DNA from: Citrobacter arsenatis | Lineage (GTDB): Bacteria; Pseudomonadota; Gammaproteobacteria; Enterobacterales; Enterobacteriaceae | Assembly: GCF_004353845.1 (NCBI RefSeq) | Contig: NZ_CP037864.1 | Location: 3,286,001-3,350,000, forward strand | DNA: 64,000 nucleotides | Reading direction: 5' to 3' | Shown here: in pieces, positions 45,433 through 55,177 of the stretch | Position numbering within the stretch: position 1 is the stretch's first letter | Layout of the letters: each line of letters begins with the position of its first letter | Notes under the pieces: generated by a model | Database searches by the model: none | The model's input: only the letters and a program-made list of their open reading frames with translations | What the model was told of the DNA's origin: nothing | Position numbers and translations under genes: made by a program

Positions 45433-47151
45433 ATGAAACAAACGGTTGCCGCTTTTATTGCTAAAACACTCGAACAAGCTGGCGTAAAGCGCATTTGGGG
45501 TGTAACGGGTGACTCACTAAATGGCCTTAGTGACAGTTTGAATCGTATGGGAACGATTGACTGGATGCCTACCCGTCATGAAGAAGTTGCGGCCTTCGCC
45601 GCAGGCGCTGAAGCACAGTTGACGGGCGAGCTGGCCGTCTGTGCAGGCTCGTGCGGGCCAGGCAACTTGCACCTGATCAACGGGCTGTTTGATTGTCACC
45701 GTAACCATGTTCCGGTGCTGGCAATTGCCGCCCATATTCCATCCAGTGAGATAGGCAGCGGTTATTTTCAGGAGACCCACCCGCAAGAGTTGTTCCGCGA
45801 ATGTAGCCACTATTGCGAGCTGGTTTCCAGCCCTGAACAGATCCCTCAAGTGCTGGCTATAGCCATGCGTAAAGCGGTACTCAACCGCGGCGTCTCCGTG
45901 GTGGTGTTACCCGGCGACGTCGCGCTGAAGCCCGCGCCTGAAAGCGCCAGCACGCACTGGTATCATGCGCCGCTGCCGGTAGTCACCCCGGAAGAAGAAG
46001 AGCTCAGAAAACTTGCGCAACTACTGCGCTACTCCAGCAATATTGCGTTGATGTGCGGCAGCGGCTGCGCCGGGGCGCATAAAGAGCTGGTTGAGTTTGC
46101 GGCTAAAATCAAAGCGCCAATTGTGCACGCCCTGCGTGGTAAAGAGCATGTTGAGTACGATAATCCTTACGACGTGGGCATGACCGGGCTGATTGGCTTT
46201 TCATCCGGCTTCCATACCATGATGAATGCCGACACGCTGATCCTGCTCGGTACTCAGTTCCCCTATCGCCCGTTCTACCCCACCGATGCCAAGATTATTC
46301 AGATTGATATCAATCCGGCGAGCATTGGCGCGCACAGTAAAGTTGATATGGCGCTGGTAGGCGATATTAAATCCACCCTCCGCGCCCTGCTGCCACTGGT
46401 GGAAGAAAAAACCGAGCGGCAGTTTCTGGATAAAGCGCTGGAGCACTACCGCGAGGCGCGCAAAGGGCTGGATGATTTAGCCAAGCCCAGCGATAAAGCC
46501 ATTCATCCGCAGTATCTGGCGCAGCAGATCAGCCAGTTTGCCGCTGAAGACGCCATCTTCACCTGCGACGTTGGCACGCCGACGGTATGGGCGGCACGCT
46601 ATCTTAAAATGAACGGCAAACGCCGCCTGCTCGGATCGTTTAACCATGGGTCGATGGCCAATGCCATGCCGCAGGCACTCGGCGCACAAGCGACCGAACC
46701 GGGACGCCAGGTTGTCGCAATGTGCGGTGACGGCGGCTTTAGCATGCTAATGGGCGACTTTCTGTCGGTTGTGCAAATGAAGCTACCGGTGAAAATTATC
46801 GTCTTCAACAACAGCGTGCTGGGGTTTGTGGCAATGGAGATGAAGGCTGGCGGTTATCTGACCGACGGCACCGAACTGCACGATACAAATTTCGCACGGA
46901 TTGCCGAGGCCTGCGGTATTACGGGCATTCGCGTGGAGAAATCTTCAGAGGTTGATGAAGCGCTGCAAAGGGCGATGTCGATTGACGGTCCGGTGCTGGT
47001 CGATGTGGTCGTGGCGAAAGAAGAGCTGGCGATCCCGCCGCAGATCAAACTCGAACAAGCCAAAGGTTTTAGCCTGTATATGCTGCGCGCAATCATCAGC
47101 GGGCGCGGTGATGAAGTGATGGAACTGGCGAAAACTAACTGGCTCAGGTAA
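45433..47151 (+). CDS. poxB: Pyruvate oxidase (pyruvate:ubiquinone oxidoreductase)
   Basis: A 572-residue thiamine-diphosphate and FAD enzyme. Residues about 1-180 form the pyrimidine-binding domain with the catalytic glutamate in TRHEEVAAFAAG. The PP domain has CGDGGFSMLMGDFLSVVQMKLPVKIIVFNN, the TPP motif. The C-terminal tail AKGFSLYMLRAIISGRGDEVMELAK is the membrane-activated lipid-binding segment. It converts pyruvate to acetate and CO2 in stationary phase, feeding ubiquinone; usually RpoS-dependent. First of the poxB-ltaE-ybjT cluster. Confidence 0.97.
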   Translation: MKQTVAAFIAKTLEQAGVKRIWGVTGDSLNGLSDSLNRMGTIDWMPTRHEEVAAFAAGAEAQLTGELAVCAGSCGPGNLHLINGLFDCHRNHVPVLAIAAHIPSSEIGSGYFQETHPQELFRECSHYCELVSSPEQIPQVLAIAMRKAVLNRGVSVVVLPGDVALKPAPESASTHWYHAPLPVVTPEEEELRKLAQLLRYSSNIALMCGSGCAGAHKELVEFAAKIKAPIVHALRGKEHVEYDNPYDVGMTGLIGFSSGFHTMMNADTLILLGTQFPYRPFYPTDAKIIQIDINPASIGAHSKVDMALVGDIKSTLRALLPLVEEKTERQFLDKALEHYREARKGLDDLAKPSDKAIHPQYLAQQISQFAAEDAIFTCDVGTPTVWAARYLKMNGKRRLLGSFNHGSMANAMPQALGAQATEPGRQVVAMCGDGGFSMLMGDFLSVVQMKLPVKIIVFNNSVLGFVAMEMKAGGYLTDGTELHDTNFARIAEACGITGIRVEKSSEVDEALQRAMSIDGPVLVDVVVAKEELAIPPQIKLEQAKGFSLYMLRAIISGRGDEVMELAKTNWLR

Positions 47152-47170
47152 AACATCCTTATTAAATCAC

Positions 47171-47294
47171 ACACAAAATCATTCATGATGCATCAAGGCG
47201 GCTAGCCCGAAAATCCCCAGGAGTATAGGTATACTATGTGACTGGGGTTTAAGGGTGCGGCTAACGCCGAGGCAGCTTGAAGGATGAAGTGTAA
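47171..47294. repeat. ERIC (intergenic repeat unit) upstream of ltaE
   Basis: The poxB-ltaE gap holds AATCCCCAGGAGTATAGGTA and ACTATGTGACTGGGG, the central inverted repeat matched by the standard ERIC1R and ERIC2 primer sequences. The flanks AAGGCGGCTAGCC and GGCAGCTTGAAGGATGA are also typical. About 124 bases, close to the full 127-base ERIC. It ends only a few bases before the ltaE ribosome-binding site, so it is part of the transcript if poxB reads through. Confidence 0.88.
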
Positions 47295-47306
47295 TAAGGA
47301 GACACC

Positions 47307-48308
47307 ATGATTGATTTACGCAGTGATACCGTCACCCGCCCGAGTCGCGCCATGCTGGAAGAGATGATGGCAGCCCCGGTCGGGGACGACGTATACGGTG
47401 ATGACCCTACCGTTAACGCCCTCCAGCAATACGCAGCAGACCTCTCTGGCAAAGAAGCCGCTATTTTCCTACCCACCGGTACCCAGGCAAACCTGGTTGC
47501 GCTGCTCAGCCATTGCCAGCGCGGCGAAGAGTATATTGCCGGTCAGGGCGCACATAACTATCTCTACGAAGCGGGTGGCGCTGCGGTGCTTGGAAGCATT
47601 CAACCACAACCCATTGACGCCGCGCCGGATGGCTCTCTGCCATTGGACAAAGTGGCAGCGAAAATCAAAGCAGACGATATCCATTTTGCCCGCACCCGTC
47701 TGCTCAGTCTGGAAAACACCCATAACGGCAAAGTGCTGCCGCGTGAGTATCTGAAAGACGCCTGGGAATTCACCCGTGAGCGCAATCTGGCGTTGCACAT
47801 CGACGGCGCGCGTATTTTTAACGCCATCGTCGCCTATGGCTGTGAGCTTAAAGACGTCACACAATACTGCGACTCGTTCACCATTTGTCTTTCCAAAGGT
47901 CTGGGTACGCCGGTAGGTTCGCTGCTGGTCGGCAGCCACGATTACATCAAGCGCGCCATTCGCTGGCGCAAAATGACCGGCGGCGGAATGCGTCAGGCCG
48001 GTATTCTGGCGGCGGCCGGACTGTATGCGCTGAAAAATAACGTCGCGCGCTTGCAGGAAGACCACGACAACGCCGCCTGGATGGCAGAACAACTGCGCGA
48101 AGCAGGGGCAGACGTCATGCGCCACGACACCAACATGCTGTTTGTTCGTGTTGGCGAAGAGCACGCTGCTGCGCTGGGTGAATACATGAAAGCGCAAGGC
48201 GTACTGATTAACGCCTCTCCAATTGTGCGTCTGGTGATGCATCTGGACGTATCGCGTGAACAACTTGCCGAAGTCGTCGCCCACTGGCGCGCTTTTTTAA
48301 CCCGCTAA
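47307..48308 (+). CDS. ltaE: Low-specificity L-threonine aldolase
   Basis: A 333-residue fold-type I PLP enzyme. Start MIDLRSDTVTRPSRAML follows AAGGAG. The PLP lysine lies in FTICLSKGLGTPVGSLLVG (near residue 197), with the cofactor pocket at LHIDGARIFN. It cleaves L-threonine and L-allo-threonine to glycine and acetaldehyde. Five bases separate its stop from the ybjT ribosome-binding region, so the two are co-transcribed. Confidence 0.96.
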   Translation: MIDLRSDTVTRPSRAMLEEMMAAPVGDDVYGDDPTVNALQQYAADLSGKEAAIFLPTGTQANLVALLSHCQRGEEYIAGQGAHNYLYEAGGAAVLGSIQPQPIDAAPDGSLPLDKVAAKIKADDIHFARTRLLSLENTHNGKVLPREYLKDAWEFTRERNLALHIDGARIFNAIVAYGCELKDVTQYCDSFTICLSKGLGTPVGSLLVGSHDYIKRAIRWRKMTGGGMRQAGILAAAGLYALKNNVARLQEDHDNAAWMAEQLREAGADVMRHDTNMLFVRVGEEHAAALGEYMKAQGVLINASPIVRLVMHLDVSREQLAEVVAHWRAFLTR

Positions 48309-48318
48309 GGAGATGGGC

Positions 48319-49749
48319 GTGCCGCAACGGATTTTAGTTCTTGGCGCCAGTGGCTACATTGGGCAGCATTTGGTACAGGCGCTCAGCCAGCAAGGACATC
48401 AAGTGCTGGCTGCGGCACGCCGCATTGAACGGCTGGAAAAGCAGCAACTGGCCAACGTCAGTTGCCATAAGGTCGATTTGAATTGGCCAGATAATCTCAC
48501 CCCGCTGCTGGCCGACGTTGATACGGTTTATTATCTGGTTCATGGCATGGGTGAAGGCGGTGATTTTATCGCCCACGAACGCCAGGTGGCGATGAACGTA
48601 CGCGATGCGCTACGTGCTACGCCAGTTAAACAGCTTATTTTCTTAAGCTCATTACAGGCTCCACGGCATGAACAATCCGATCATCTGCGTGCGCGGCAAA
48701 TAACCGCAGACACCCTGAGAGAGTCAGGCGTACCGATGACGGAATTGCGCGCGGGCATTATCGTCGGGGCGGGTTCCGCCGCGTTTGAAGTGATGCGTGA
48801 TATGGTTTACAACCTGCCGGTACTCACCCCTCCGCGTTGGGTGCGCTCGCGTACCACGCCTATCGCGCTGGAGAATTTAATGTACTACCTGGTGGCGTTG
48901 TTGGAAAACCCCACACAGCATCACCGCGTGCTCGAAGCCGCCGGGCCGCAGGTGTTGAGCTATCAGGAACAGTTCGAGCATTTTATGGCGGTCAGCGGTA
49001 AACATCGCCTGCTCATCCCTATCCCCTTTCCTACCCGCTGGATTTCGGTCTGGTTTTTAAACGTCATTACGTCAGTACCGCCCACCACGGCAAAAGCGCT
49101 GATTCAGGGCTTAAAACACGACCTGTTGGCCGATGACACCGAATTACGCGCGCTGATCCCGCAAAAGCTGATTGCCTTTGATGACGCGGTGCGCAGCACG
49201 TTGAAAGAAGAAGAAAAGCTGGTCAATTCCAGCGACTGGGGTTACGACGCGCAGGCATTTGCCCGCTGGCGGCCTGAATATGGCTATTTCGCCAAGCAGG
49301 CTGGCTTTAGCGTTGAAACCTCCGCCAGCAAAAAAGCGCTGTGGCAGGTAGTGAATCGACTCGGCGGCAAAGAAGGCTATTTCTTTGGCAATATTTTATG
49401 GAAGACGCGTGCGGCGCTGGACCTGCTGGTCGGCCATAAGTTGGCAAAAGGCCGACCACAACACGCGCTGTTGCAGGTTGGCGATACCGTTGATAGCTGG
49501 AAAGTTATTATCGTTGAGCCAGAAAAACAGCTGACGCTGCTGTTTGGGATGAAAGCGCCAGGATTGGGTCGCCTGAGCTTCACGCTGGAAGATAAAGGCG
49601 ACCACCGACGCATTGATGTACGCGCCTGGTGGCATCCGCACGGCATGCCAGGCCTCTTCTACTGGCTGTTGATGATCCCGGCTCATCTGTTCATTTTCAG
49701 AGGGATGGCGAAGCGCATTGCCAAACTTGCAGAACAAATCACAGACTAA
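48319..49749 (+). CDS. ybjT: YbjT, NAD(P)-binding SDR-like protein with C-terminal DUF2867 region
   Basis: GTG at 48319 is chosen: AAGGAG lies six bases upstream, and this gives 476 residues as in E. coli. The upstream ATG at 48313 abuts the ribosome-binding site. An N-terminal atypical SDR Rossmann domain (ILVLGASGYIGQHL) extends to about 300. The C-terminal region (FFGNILWKTRAALDLLVGHKL, GMPGLFYWLLMIPAHLFIFRGMA) ends in a hydrophobic helix. Function unknown. Confidence 0.9.
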   Translation: MPQRILVLGASGYIGQHLVQALSQQGHQVLAAARRIERLEKQQLANVSCHKVDLNWPDNLTPLLADVDTVYYLVHGMGEGGDFIAHERQVAMNVRDALRATPVKQLIFLSSLQAPRHEQSDHLRARQITADTLRESGVPMTELRAGIIVGAGSAAFEVMRDMVYNLPVLTPPRWVRSRTTPIALENLMYYLVALLENPTQHHRVLEAAGPQVLSYQEQFEHFMAVSGKHRLLIPIPFPTRWISVWFLNVITSVPPTTAKALIQGLKHDLLADDTELRALIPQKLIAFDDAVRSTLKEEEKLVNSSDWGYDAQAFARWRPEYGYFAKQAGFSVETSASKKALWQVVNRLGGKEGYFFGNILWKTRAALDLLVGHKLAKGRPQHALLQVGDTVDSWKVIIVEPEKQLTLLFGMKAPGLGRLSFTLEDKGDHRRIDVRAWWHPHGMPGLFYWLLMIPAHLFIFRGMAKRIAKLAEQITD

Positions 49750-49846
49750 TGATAAAAAGAGCCTGTATTCTTTCATGTTTCCCATTGCATACAGGCGTAT
49801 TTCACGGAAGAATGCGCACGACGTTTATTAAACACAGTGGATTGAT

Positions 49847-50860
49847 ATGAAGGTACTGGTTACCGGAGCCACCAGCGGCTTGGGCCGAAACGCGGTTGAG
49901 TTTTTATGCAGCAAAGGCGTCAGCGTCAGAGCGACCGGTCGCAACGAAGCGATGGGCAAGCTGCTGGAGAAAATGGGCGCAGAGTTTGTGCATGCCGATT
50001 TGACCGAGCTGGTTTCTTCGCAGGCAAAAGTGATGCTTGCTGGCATCGACACGCTGTGGCACTGCTCCAGTTTTACCTCACCGTGGGGAACCCAGGAAGC
50101 CTTTGATCTGGCCAACGTTCGTGCTACCCGCCGTCTGGGCGAGTGGGCCGTGGCCTGGGGCGTGCGTAACTTCATTCATATCTCCTCCCCATCGCTCTAT
50201 TTTGATTATCATCACCATCGCGATATCAAAGAGGATTTCCGTCCACATCGCTTCGCCAATGAATTCGCCCGCAGCAAAGCTGCAGGTGAAGAGGTGATTG
50301 CGCTACTCGCGCAGGCCAACCCGCAGACCCGTTTTACGGTATTGCGTCCGCAAAGTCTGTTCGGGCCTCACGATAAAGTTTTTATTCCCCGTCTGGCCCA
50401 CATGATGTACCACTACGGCAGCATCCTGTTGCCGCACGGTGGAAGTGCGCTGGTGGATATGACCTACTACGAAAACGCGGTGCATGCGATGTGGCTGGCA
50501 AGTCAGCAAGCCTGCGATAACCTGCCGTCGGGGCGCGCGTACAACATTACCAACGGCGAGCATCGTACCCTGCGCAGTATCGTGCAAAAGCTCATCGACG
50601 AGCTGAATATTGATTGCCGCATCCGCTCCGTGCCCTACCCGATGCTGGATATGATTGCCCGCAGCATGGAGCGATTAGGCAATAAATCGGCGAAAGAGCC
50701 AAAGCTTACGCATTACGGCGTATCGAAGCTGAATTTTGACTTTACCCTGGATACCACCCGCGCTCAGGAAGAGTTGGGTTATCAGCCCGTGGTAACGCTG
50801 GATGAAGGCATTGAGCGCACCGCAGCCTGGCTGCGTGACCACGGTAAGCTGCCGCGTTAG
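49847..50860 (+). CDS. ybjS: YbjS, NAD(P)-dependent epimerase/dehydratase-like protein
   Basis: A 337-residue extended SDR protein. The glycine-rich dinucleotide motif VTGATSGLGRNAVEFL is at the N terminus. Conserved later segments are FIHISSPSLYFDY, LRPQSLFGPHDKVFIPRL and YNITNGEHRTLRSIVQKL, as in NAD-dependent epimerases and 3-beta-HSD relatives. It lies about 100 bases after ybjT. Substrate unknown. Confidence 0.9.
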   Translation: MKVLVTGATSGLGRNAVEFLCSKGVSVRATGRNEAMGKLLEKMGAEFVHADLTELVSSQAKVMLAGIDTLWHCSSFTSPWGTQEAFDLANVRATRRLGEWAVAWGVRNFIHISSPSLYFDYHHHRDIKEDFRPHRFANEFARSKAAGEEVIALLAQANPQTRFTVLRPQSLFGPHDKVFIPRLAHMMYHYGSILLPHGGSALVDMTYYENAVHAMWLASQQACDNLPSGRAYNITNGEHRTLRSIVQKLIDELNIDCRIRSVPYPMLDMIARSMERLGNKSAKEPKLTHYGVSKLNFDFTLDTTRAQEELGYQPVVTLDEGIERTAAWLRDHGKLPR

Positions 50861-50914
50861 GCTGATAGCCATTGCAGGGTGGCGGTACAAGCGCCACAAA
50901 AAACTGCCAAATAA

Positions 50915-50947
50915 CCGTAGGCCAGATAAGCGAAGCGCCATCAGGCA
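50915..50947. repeat. REP element between ybjS and amiD
   Basis: The minus strand reads TGCCTGATGGCGCTTCGCTT followed by ATCTGGCCTACGG, a textbook REP/palindromic unit between two convergent genes. Confidence 0.88.
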
Positions 50948-50959
50948 TTGGTGTCTGCG

Positions 50960-51790
50960 TTAACCCTGCCCGTATTTCTCCAGTAACGCTTCGGCAATCG
51001 CCTGAGTTTCTGCGTCCGCCACGCCGTTCCACAACGTCGGGCGGAAGTGCATCTGGAACGCCATAATCACCCGCTGCTGTTCACGCGGGGTCATTTCGGG
51101 TTTTACCTCGTAGCCATAACGCGACAGCAGATCGAGCAATGATGCAGTATCTACCAGTGCATGAGGCGCTCGCCCGGCAAGATAAAACGCCACGCGCTGG
51201 GCATCCGGCCACGCGCCAATTCCCTGTTCTGCCAGTGCCTTCCACGGAAACAGCGGGCCGGGATCGTCTTTGCGCTGTGGGGCAACGTCCGCATGGGCCA
51301 CCACGTTCTGCGGTTTTATGTCGTAGCGGGCGAGAATATCTTTCGCCAATGGGATTAACGCCTGAATCTGCGCAGGCTCGAACGGCGCAAAATACTTGCT
51401 GCCCGCCGATTTTTGCCAACCACGGTTTTCCAGTTCAATGCCAATCGAGGTATCGTTAATGCGCGTAGCGCCGCGCCAGAAACTAATCCCCGCATGCCAG
51501 GCCAGATCGTTTTCCGGGACCAGTTGCCAGATACGCGGCTTGCCGTGATAGAGCGGTGGCACAGCCGGGATCAAATAATGCGAACTGACGTTTTTATCGG
51601 TCAGCGTAGCCAAAGAAGCGTCGAAATCATCCGCCGTGTAATGGATAACCAGTACTTTAATACGCGGGTAAGCAGCCTGCGCCTGGCGGCGGGTATCTAG
51701 CTGATACCCGTTTTTATCGACAATCCCTTTTTCGCCAGCGCAGCCCGCCAGCAGCAGCGTCAATGCCAGCAGACACAACAGACGTTTCAT
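50960..51790 (-). CDS. amiD: AmiD, outer-membrane lipoprotein N-acetylmuramoyl-L-alanine amidase
   Basis: A 276-residue protein with a lipobox LAGC (Cys17). The amidase_2 zinc domain has [10 protein letters not shown] (first zinc His) and [21 protein letters not shown] (second His and Asp region). The C-terminal PG_binding-like domain begins near 200. It cleaves the MurNAc-L-Ala bond of peptidoglycan, including anhydro-muropeptides, from the outer membrane. Overlaps the ybjQ stop by four bases. Confidence 0.95.
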
Positions 51791-52110
51791 CGGCGAGTTT
51801 TTACCGCGGTGCCGCTGACGCTCACCATCAGCATGCTACCGTCTTTGCCCACGGTTTCGTAATCGATATCGATACCGACGACCGCATCAGCACCGAGCGC
51901 TTTCGCCTGTTCACCAAGCTCCTGAAAAGCAATTTCACGCGCTTTACGCAGTTCTTTTTCATACGCGCCGGAGCGACCGCCGACAATATCGCGAATGCCG
52001 GCGAAGAAATCGCGGAAGATATTCGCGCCTAAAATGGCCTCGCCGGTAACAACACCGCAGTACTCCACGATGCTCTGCCCTTCAAGCGTTGGGGTTGTCG
52101 AAAACTGCAT
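51787..52110 (-). CDS. ybjQ: YbjQ, UPF0145 heavy-metal-binding-like protein
   Basis: A 107-residue protein of the YbjQ/UPF0145 family, with [26 protein letters not shown] and [17 protein letters not shown]. Members form a pentameric barrel in structures; a role in metal binding has been suggested but not shown. Translationally coupled to amiD through a four-base overlap, and divergent from ybjP. Confidence 0.93.
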
Positions 52111-52236
52111 GGTTAATCTCCTTTTTGCGCTAAGAGCACGATCTCAAAAGCATTATCGAACCGATCCACTATCATTGAAAGAATATATTCTATCAACGTA
52201 GAACACTAATCGTAGAAAGCTAATAAGGAAATCATT

Positions 52237-52752
52237 ATGCGCTACTCGAAACTCTCTCTGCTGGTTCCCTGTGCACTACTTCTCAGCGCCTGTACCACCG
52301 TGACACCGGTCTATAAAGATAACGGCACGCGTAGCGGTGCATGCGTAGAAGGCGGGCCAGACAGCGTGGCTCAACAATTCTATGATTACCGTATTCAGCA
52401 TCGTAACAATGACATTACCGCCCTTCGCCCGTACCTCAGTGACGACCTGGCGAAGCTGCTGAACGATGCCAGCCGCGATAGCGCACATCGAGAACTGTTT
52501 AACAGCGATCCGTTCTCCAGTCGCGCCACGTTACCGGACAGCGCCAGCGTCGCCAGCGCATCGACTATTCCGAATAGTGATGCACGTAACATTCCACTGC
52601 GTGTAGAGCTGAAACAAGGCGACCAAAGCTGGCGTGATGAAGTGCTGATGATCCGCGAAGGCCAGTGCTGGGTCGTTGACGATGTCCGCTATCTGGGCGG
52701 CAGCGTACACGCTCCAGCCGGGACGCTGCGCCAGTCTGTCGAAAACCGTTAA
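52237..52752 (+). CDS. ybjP: YbjP, lipoprotein of unknown function
   Basis: A 171-residue lipoprotein with lipobox LSAC (Cys19) followed by TTV, giving likely outer-membrane sorting. The mature part has a DUF3828/NTF2-like pattern (VAQQFYDYRIQHRNNDITALRPYLSDDLAKLL). AAGGAAA precedes the ATG. In E. coli YbjP has been observed bound to TolC; that partner is an inference here. It lies ahead of artP with a separate promoter region. Confidence 0.9.
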   Translation: MRYSKLSLLVPCALLLSACTTVTPVYKDNGTRSGACVEGGPDSVAQQFYDYRIQHRNNDITALRPYLSDDLAKLLNDASRDSAHRELFNSDPFSSRATLPDSASVASASTIPNSDARNIPLRVELKQGDQSWRDEVLMIREGQCWVVDDVRYLGGSVHAPAGTLRQSVENR

Positions 52753-52977
52753 TCGCCCCATTCACCCGCTCAAATCATAACCCCCATAAATTGTCTGGCA
52801 TTCTGCATAGAATGCCGACAATTATTCTTGCCCACTGGTGGCCCCGCTATTTTGTGCTATGTTTAGATAAGAATGCGGTTTGCATTTAACTTTTAACGCA
52901 TAAATATTGCATAACTATTCTGTCAAAGGTAGTATCTGCGGCTTCAATAGCTATCAGACTGCCAGTATCGAGTGTCA
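52753..52977. promoter_or_regulatory. artPIQM promoter region with a weak ARG-box-like site
   Basis: 225 bases. An ARG-box-like TGCAT-AACT-ATTCT occurs at 52908-52921 (eight of ten conserved positions). Unlike at artJ, no good partner is seen 21 bases away. The promoter itself was not placed with confidence. Confidence 0.4.
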
Positions 52978-53706
52978 ATGAGTATTCAATTAAACGGCAT
53001 TAACTGCTTCTACGGCGCACATCAGGCGCTGTTCGATATCACGCTGGATTGCCCTCAGGGTGAAACACTGGTGTTACTTGGCCCAAGTGGCGCCGGGAAA
53101 AGCTCGCTGCTGCGCGTACTCAACCTGCTTGAGATGCCGCGTTCGGGCACGCTCTCTATTGCGGGTAACCGTTTCGACTTCACGAAAACACCGTCCGATA
53201 AAGCCATTCGCGATCTGCGCCAGAACGTGGGTATGGTTTTTCAGCAATATAATCTTTGGCCGCATCTGACGGTGGTGCAGAACCTGATTGAAGCGCCCTG
53301 CCGCGTACTGGGTCTGACAAAAGAGCAAGCGATGGTGCGCGCCGAGAAACTCCTCGAACGTCTGCGCCTGAAGCCCTACAGCGATCGCTATCCACTGCAT
53401 CTTTCCGGTGGTCAACAACAGCGTGTGGCCATTGCCCGCGCGCTGATGATGGAGCCGCAGGTGCTGTTGTTTGATGAACCGACCGCCGCCCTTGATCCGG
53501 AAATTACCGCCCAAATCGTCAGCATCATTCGTGAACTGGCGGAAACCAACATTACTCAGGTGATCGTCACTCACGAAGTGGAAGTTGCCCGTAAAACGGC
53601 CAGTCGTGTGGTGTACATGGAAAACGGTCATATCGTCGAGTTTGGGGATGCGAGCTGCTTTGCCAACCCGCAAACCGAAGCGTTTAAAAACTATCTTTCT
53701 CACTAA
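52978..53706 (+). CDS. artP: ArtP, arginine ABC transporter ATPase
   Basis: The start MSIQLNGINCFYGAHQALFD gives 242 residues; a GTG six bases earlier is in frame. Walker A GPSGAGKSS, Q-loop VFQQYNLWPH, signature LSGGQQQRVAIARAL, Walker B VLLFDEPTAALD and switch His THEVEVA are all intact. It energises ArtQM for arginine uptake. First gene of artPIQM, 16 bases ahead of artI. Confidence 0.97.
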   Translation: MSIQLNGINCFYGAHQALFDITLDCPQGETLVLLGPSGAGKSSLLRVLNLLEMPRSGTLSIAGNRFDFTKTPSDKAIRDLRQNVGMVFQQYNLWPHLTVVQNLIEAPCRVLGLTKEQAMVRAEKLLERLRLKPYSDRYPLHLSGGQQQRVAIARALMMEPQVLLFDEPTAALDPEITAQIVSIIRELAETNITQVIVTHEVEVARKTASRVVYMENGHIVEFGDASCFANPQTEAFKNYLSH

Positions 53707-53722
53707 GATTCGGGACAATACA

Positions 53723-54454
53723 ATGAAAAAAGTTCTGATTGCCGCGCTAATCGCAGGTTTTAGCCTTTCCGCTACCGCAGCCCAAACCATTCGTTTCGCC
53801 ACCGAAGCGTCTTATCCTCCGTTTGAATCTATCGATGCTAATAACAAGATCGTCGGGTTTGACGTTGATTTGGCAAATGCGCTGTGTAAAGAGATTGATG
53901 CTACCTGTACCTTCACCAATCAGGCCTTCGACAGCCTGATCCCGAGCCTGAAATTCCGTCGTTTTGACGCGGTGATGGCCGGTATGGATATCACGCCTGA
54001 GCGTGAAAAACAGGTGCTGTTCACCACCCCGTATTACGACAACTCTGCGCTGTTTGTTGGCCAACAGGGTAAATACACCAGCATTGATCAGCTGAAAGGC
54101 AAAAAAGTCGGTGTACAAAACGGGACTACACACCAGAAATTCATCATGGATAAACATCCGGAAGTGACTACCGTGCCGTATGACAGCTACCAGAATGCCA
54201 AACTCGATCTGCAAAACGGTCGTATTGACGGCGTATTTGGCGATACCGCAGTGGTGACCGAGTGGCTGAAAGATAATCCTAAGCTTGCCGCGGTTGGCGA
54301 CAAAGTGACGGATAAAGATTACTTCGGTACCGGTCTGGGCATTGCTGTGCGCCAGGGCAATACCGAGCTGCAGCAGAAATTTAACGCTGCGCTGGAAAAA
54401 GTGAAGAAAGATGGGACTTACGAGACCATCTACAACAAATGGTTCCAGAAGTAA
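53723..54454 (+). CDS. artI: ArtI, periplasmic arginine-type binding protein
   Basis: The start MKKVLIAALIAGFSLSATAAQT gives 243 residues with a Sec signal peptide cleaved near Ala20. The SBP_bac_3 domain has TEASYPPFESIDANNKIVGFDVDLANAL, AGMDITPEREKQVLFT and FGDTAVVTEWL. Paralog of ArtJ, 1.7 kb downstream. The ligand of E. coli ArtI is uncertain; ArtJ binds arginine. Six bases precede artQ. Confidence 0.96.
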   Translation: MKKVLIAALIAGFSLSATAAQTIRFATEASYPPFESIDANNKIVGFDVDLANALCKEIDATCTFTNQAFDSLIPSLKFRRFDAVMAGMDITPEREKQVLFTTPYYDNSALFVGQQGKYTSIDQLKGKKVGVQNGTTHQKFIMDKHPEVTTVPYDSYQNAKLDLQNGRIDGVFGDTAVVTEWLKDNPKLAAVGDKVTDKDYFGTGLGIAVRQGNTELQQKFNAALEKVKKDGTYETIYNKWFQK

Positions 54455-54460
54455 TATTTG

Positions 54461-55177
54461 ATGAATGAATTTTTTCCTTTAGCAAGCGCCGCCGGGATGA
54501 CCGTCGGCCTTGCCGTTTGTGCGCTGATAATCGGCCTCGCGCTTGCCATGTTGTTTGCCGTCTGGGAGTCAGTTAAATGGCGTCCGGTGGCGTGGACGGG
54601 CTCGGCTCTGGTCACCATCCTGCGCGGTCTGCCGGAAATTCTGGTGGTTTTGTTTATCTATTTTGGCTCCTCGCAGCTACTGCTGACGCTGGCCGATGGC
54701 TTTACGATCAATCTCGGGTTTGTACAAATCCCGGTTCAGATGCAGATCGAAAACTTCGACGTCAGCCCGTTCCTGTGCGGTGTGATTGCGCTGTCATTGC
54801 TGTATGCCGCTTACGCGTCGCAAACACTACGTGGCGCGCTGAAGGCCGTGCCACTCGGACAATGGGAATCAGGGCAGGCGTTAGGTTTGTCTAAAGCGGC
54901 GATCTTCTTCCGTCTGGTGATGCCGCAGATGTGGCGTCACGCACTACCGGGACTGGGTAACCAGTGGCTGGTATTGCTGAAAGATACCGCGCTGGTCAGC
55001 CTTATCAGCGTGAACGATCTGATGCTGCAAACCAAGAGCATCGCCACCCGTACCCAGGAGCCGTTTACCTGGTACATTGTGGCGGCGGCTATTTACCTGG
55101 TGATTACGCTGGTGAGTCAGTACATTCTCAAACGCATTGACCTGCGCGCGACACGTTTTGAGCGGAGACCAGGCTGA
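54461..55177 (+). CDS. artQ: ArtQ, arginine ABC transporter permease
   Basis: The start MNEFFPLASAAGMTVGLAVC gives 238 residues. It has five membrane helices of the HisMQ type and the coupling EAA loop GALKAVPLGQWESGQALGLSKAAIFFRLVMPQ. It pairs with ArtM to form the translocation pore. Its stop overlaps the artM start (TGATG). Confidence 0.96.
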   Translation: MNEFFPLASAAGMTVGLAVCALIIGLALAMLFAVWESVKWRPVAWTGSALVTILRGLPEILVVLFIYFGSSQLLLTLADGFTINLGFVQIPVQMQIENFDVSPFLCGVIALSLLYAAYASQTLRGALKAVPLGQWESGQALGLSKAAIFFRLVMPQMWRHALPGLGNQWLVLLKDTALVSLISVNDLMLQTKSIATRTQEPFTWYIVAAAIYLVITLVSQYILKRIDLRATRFERRPG

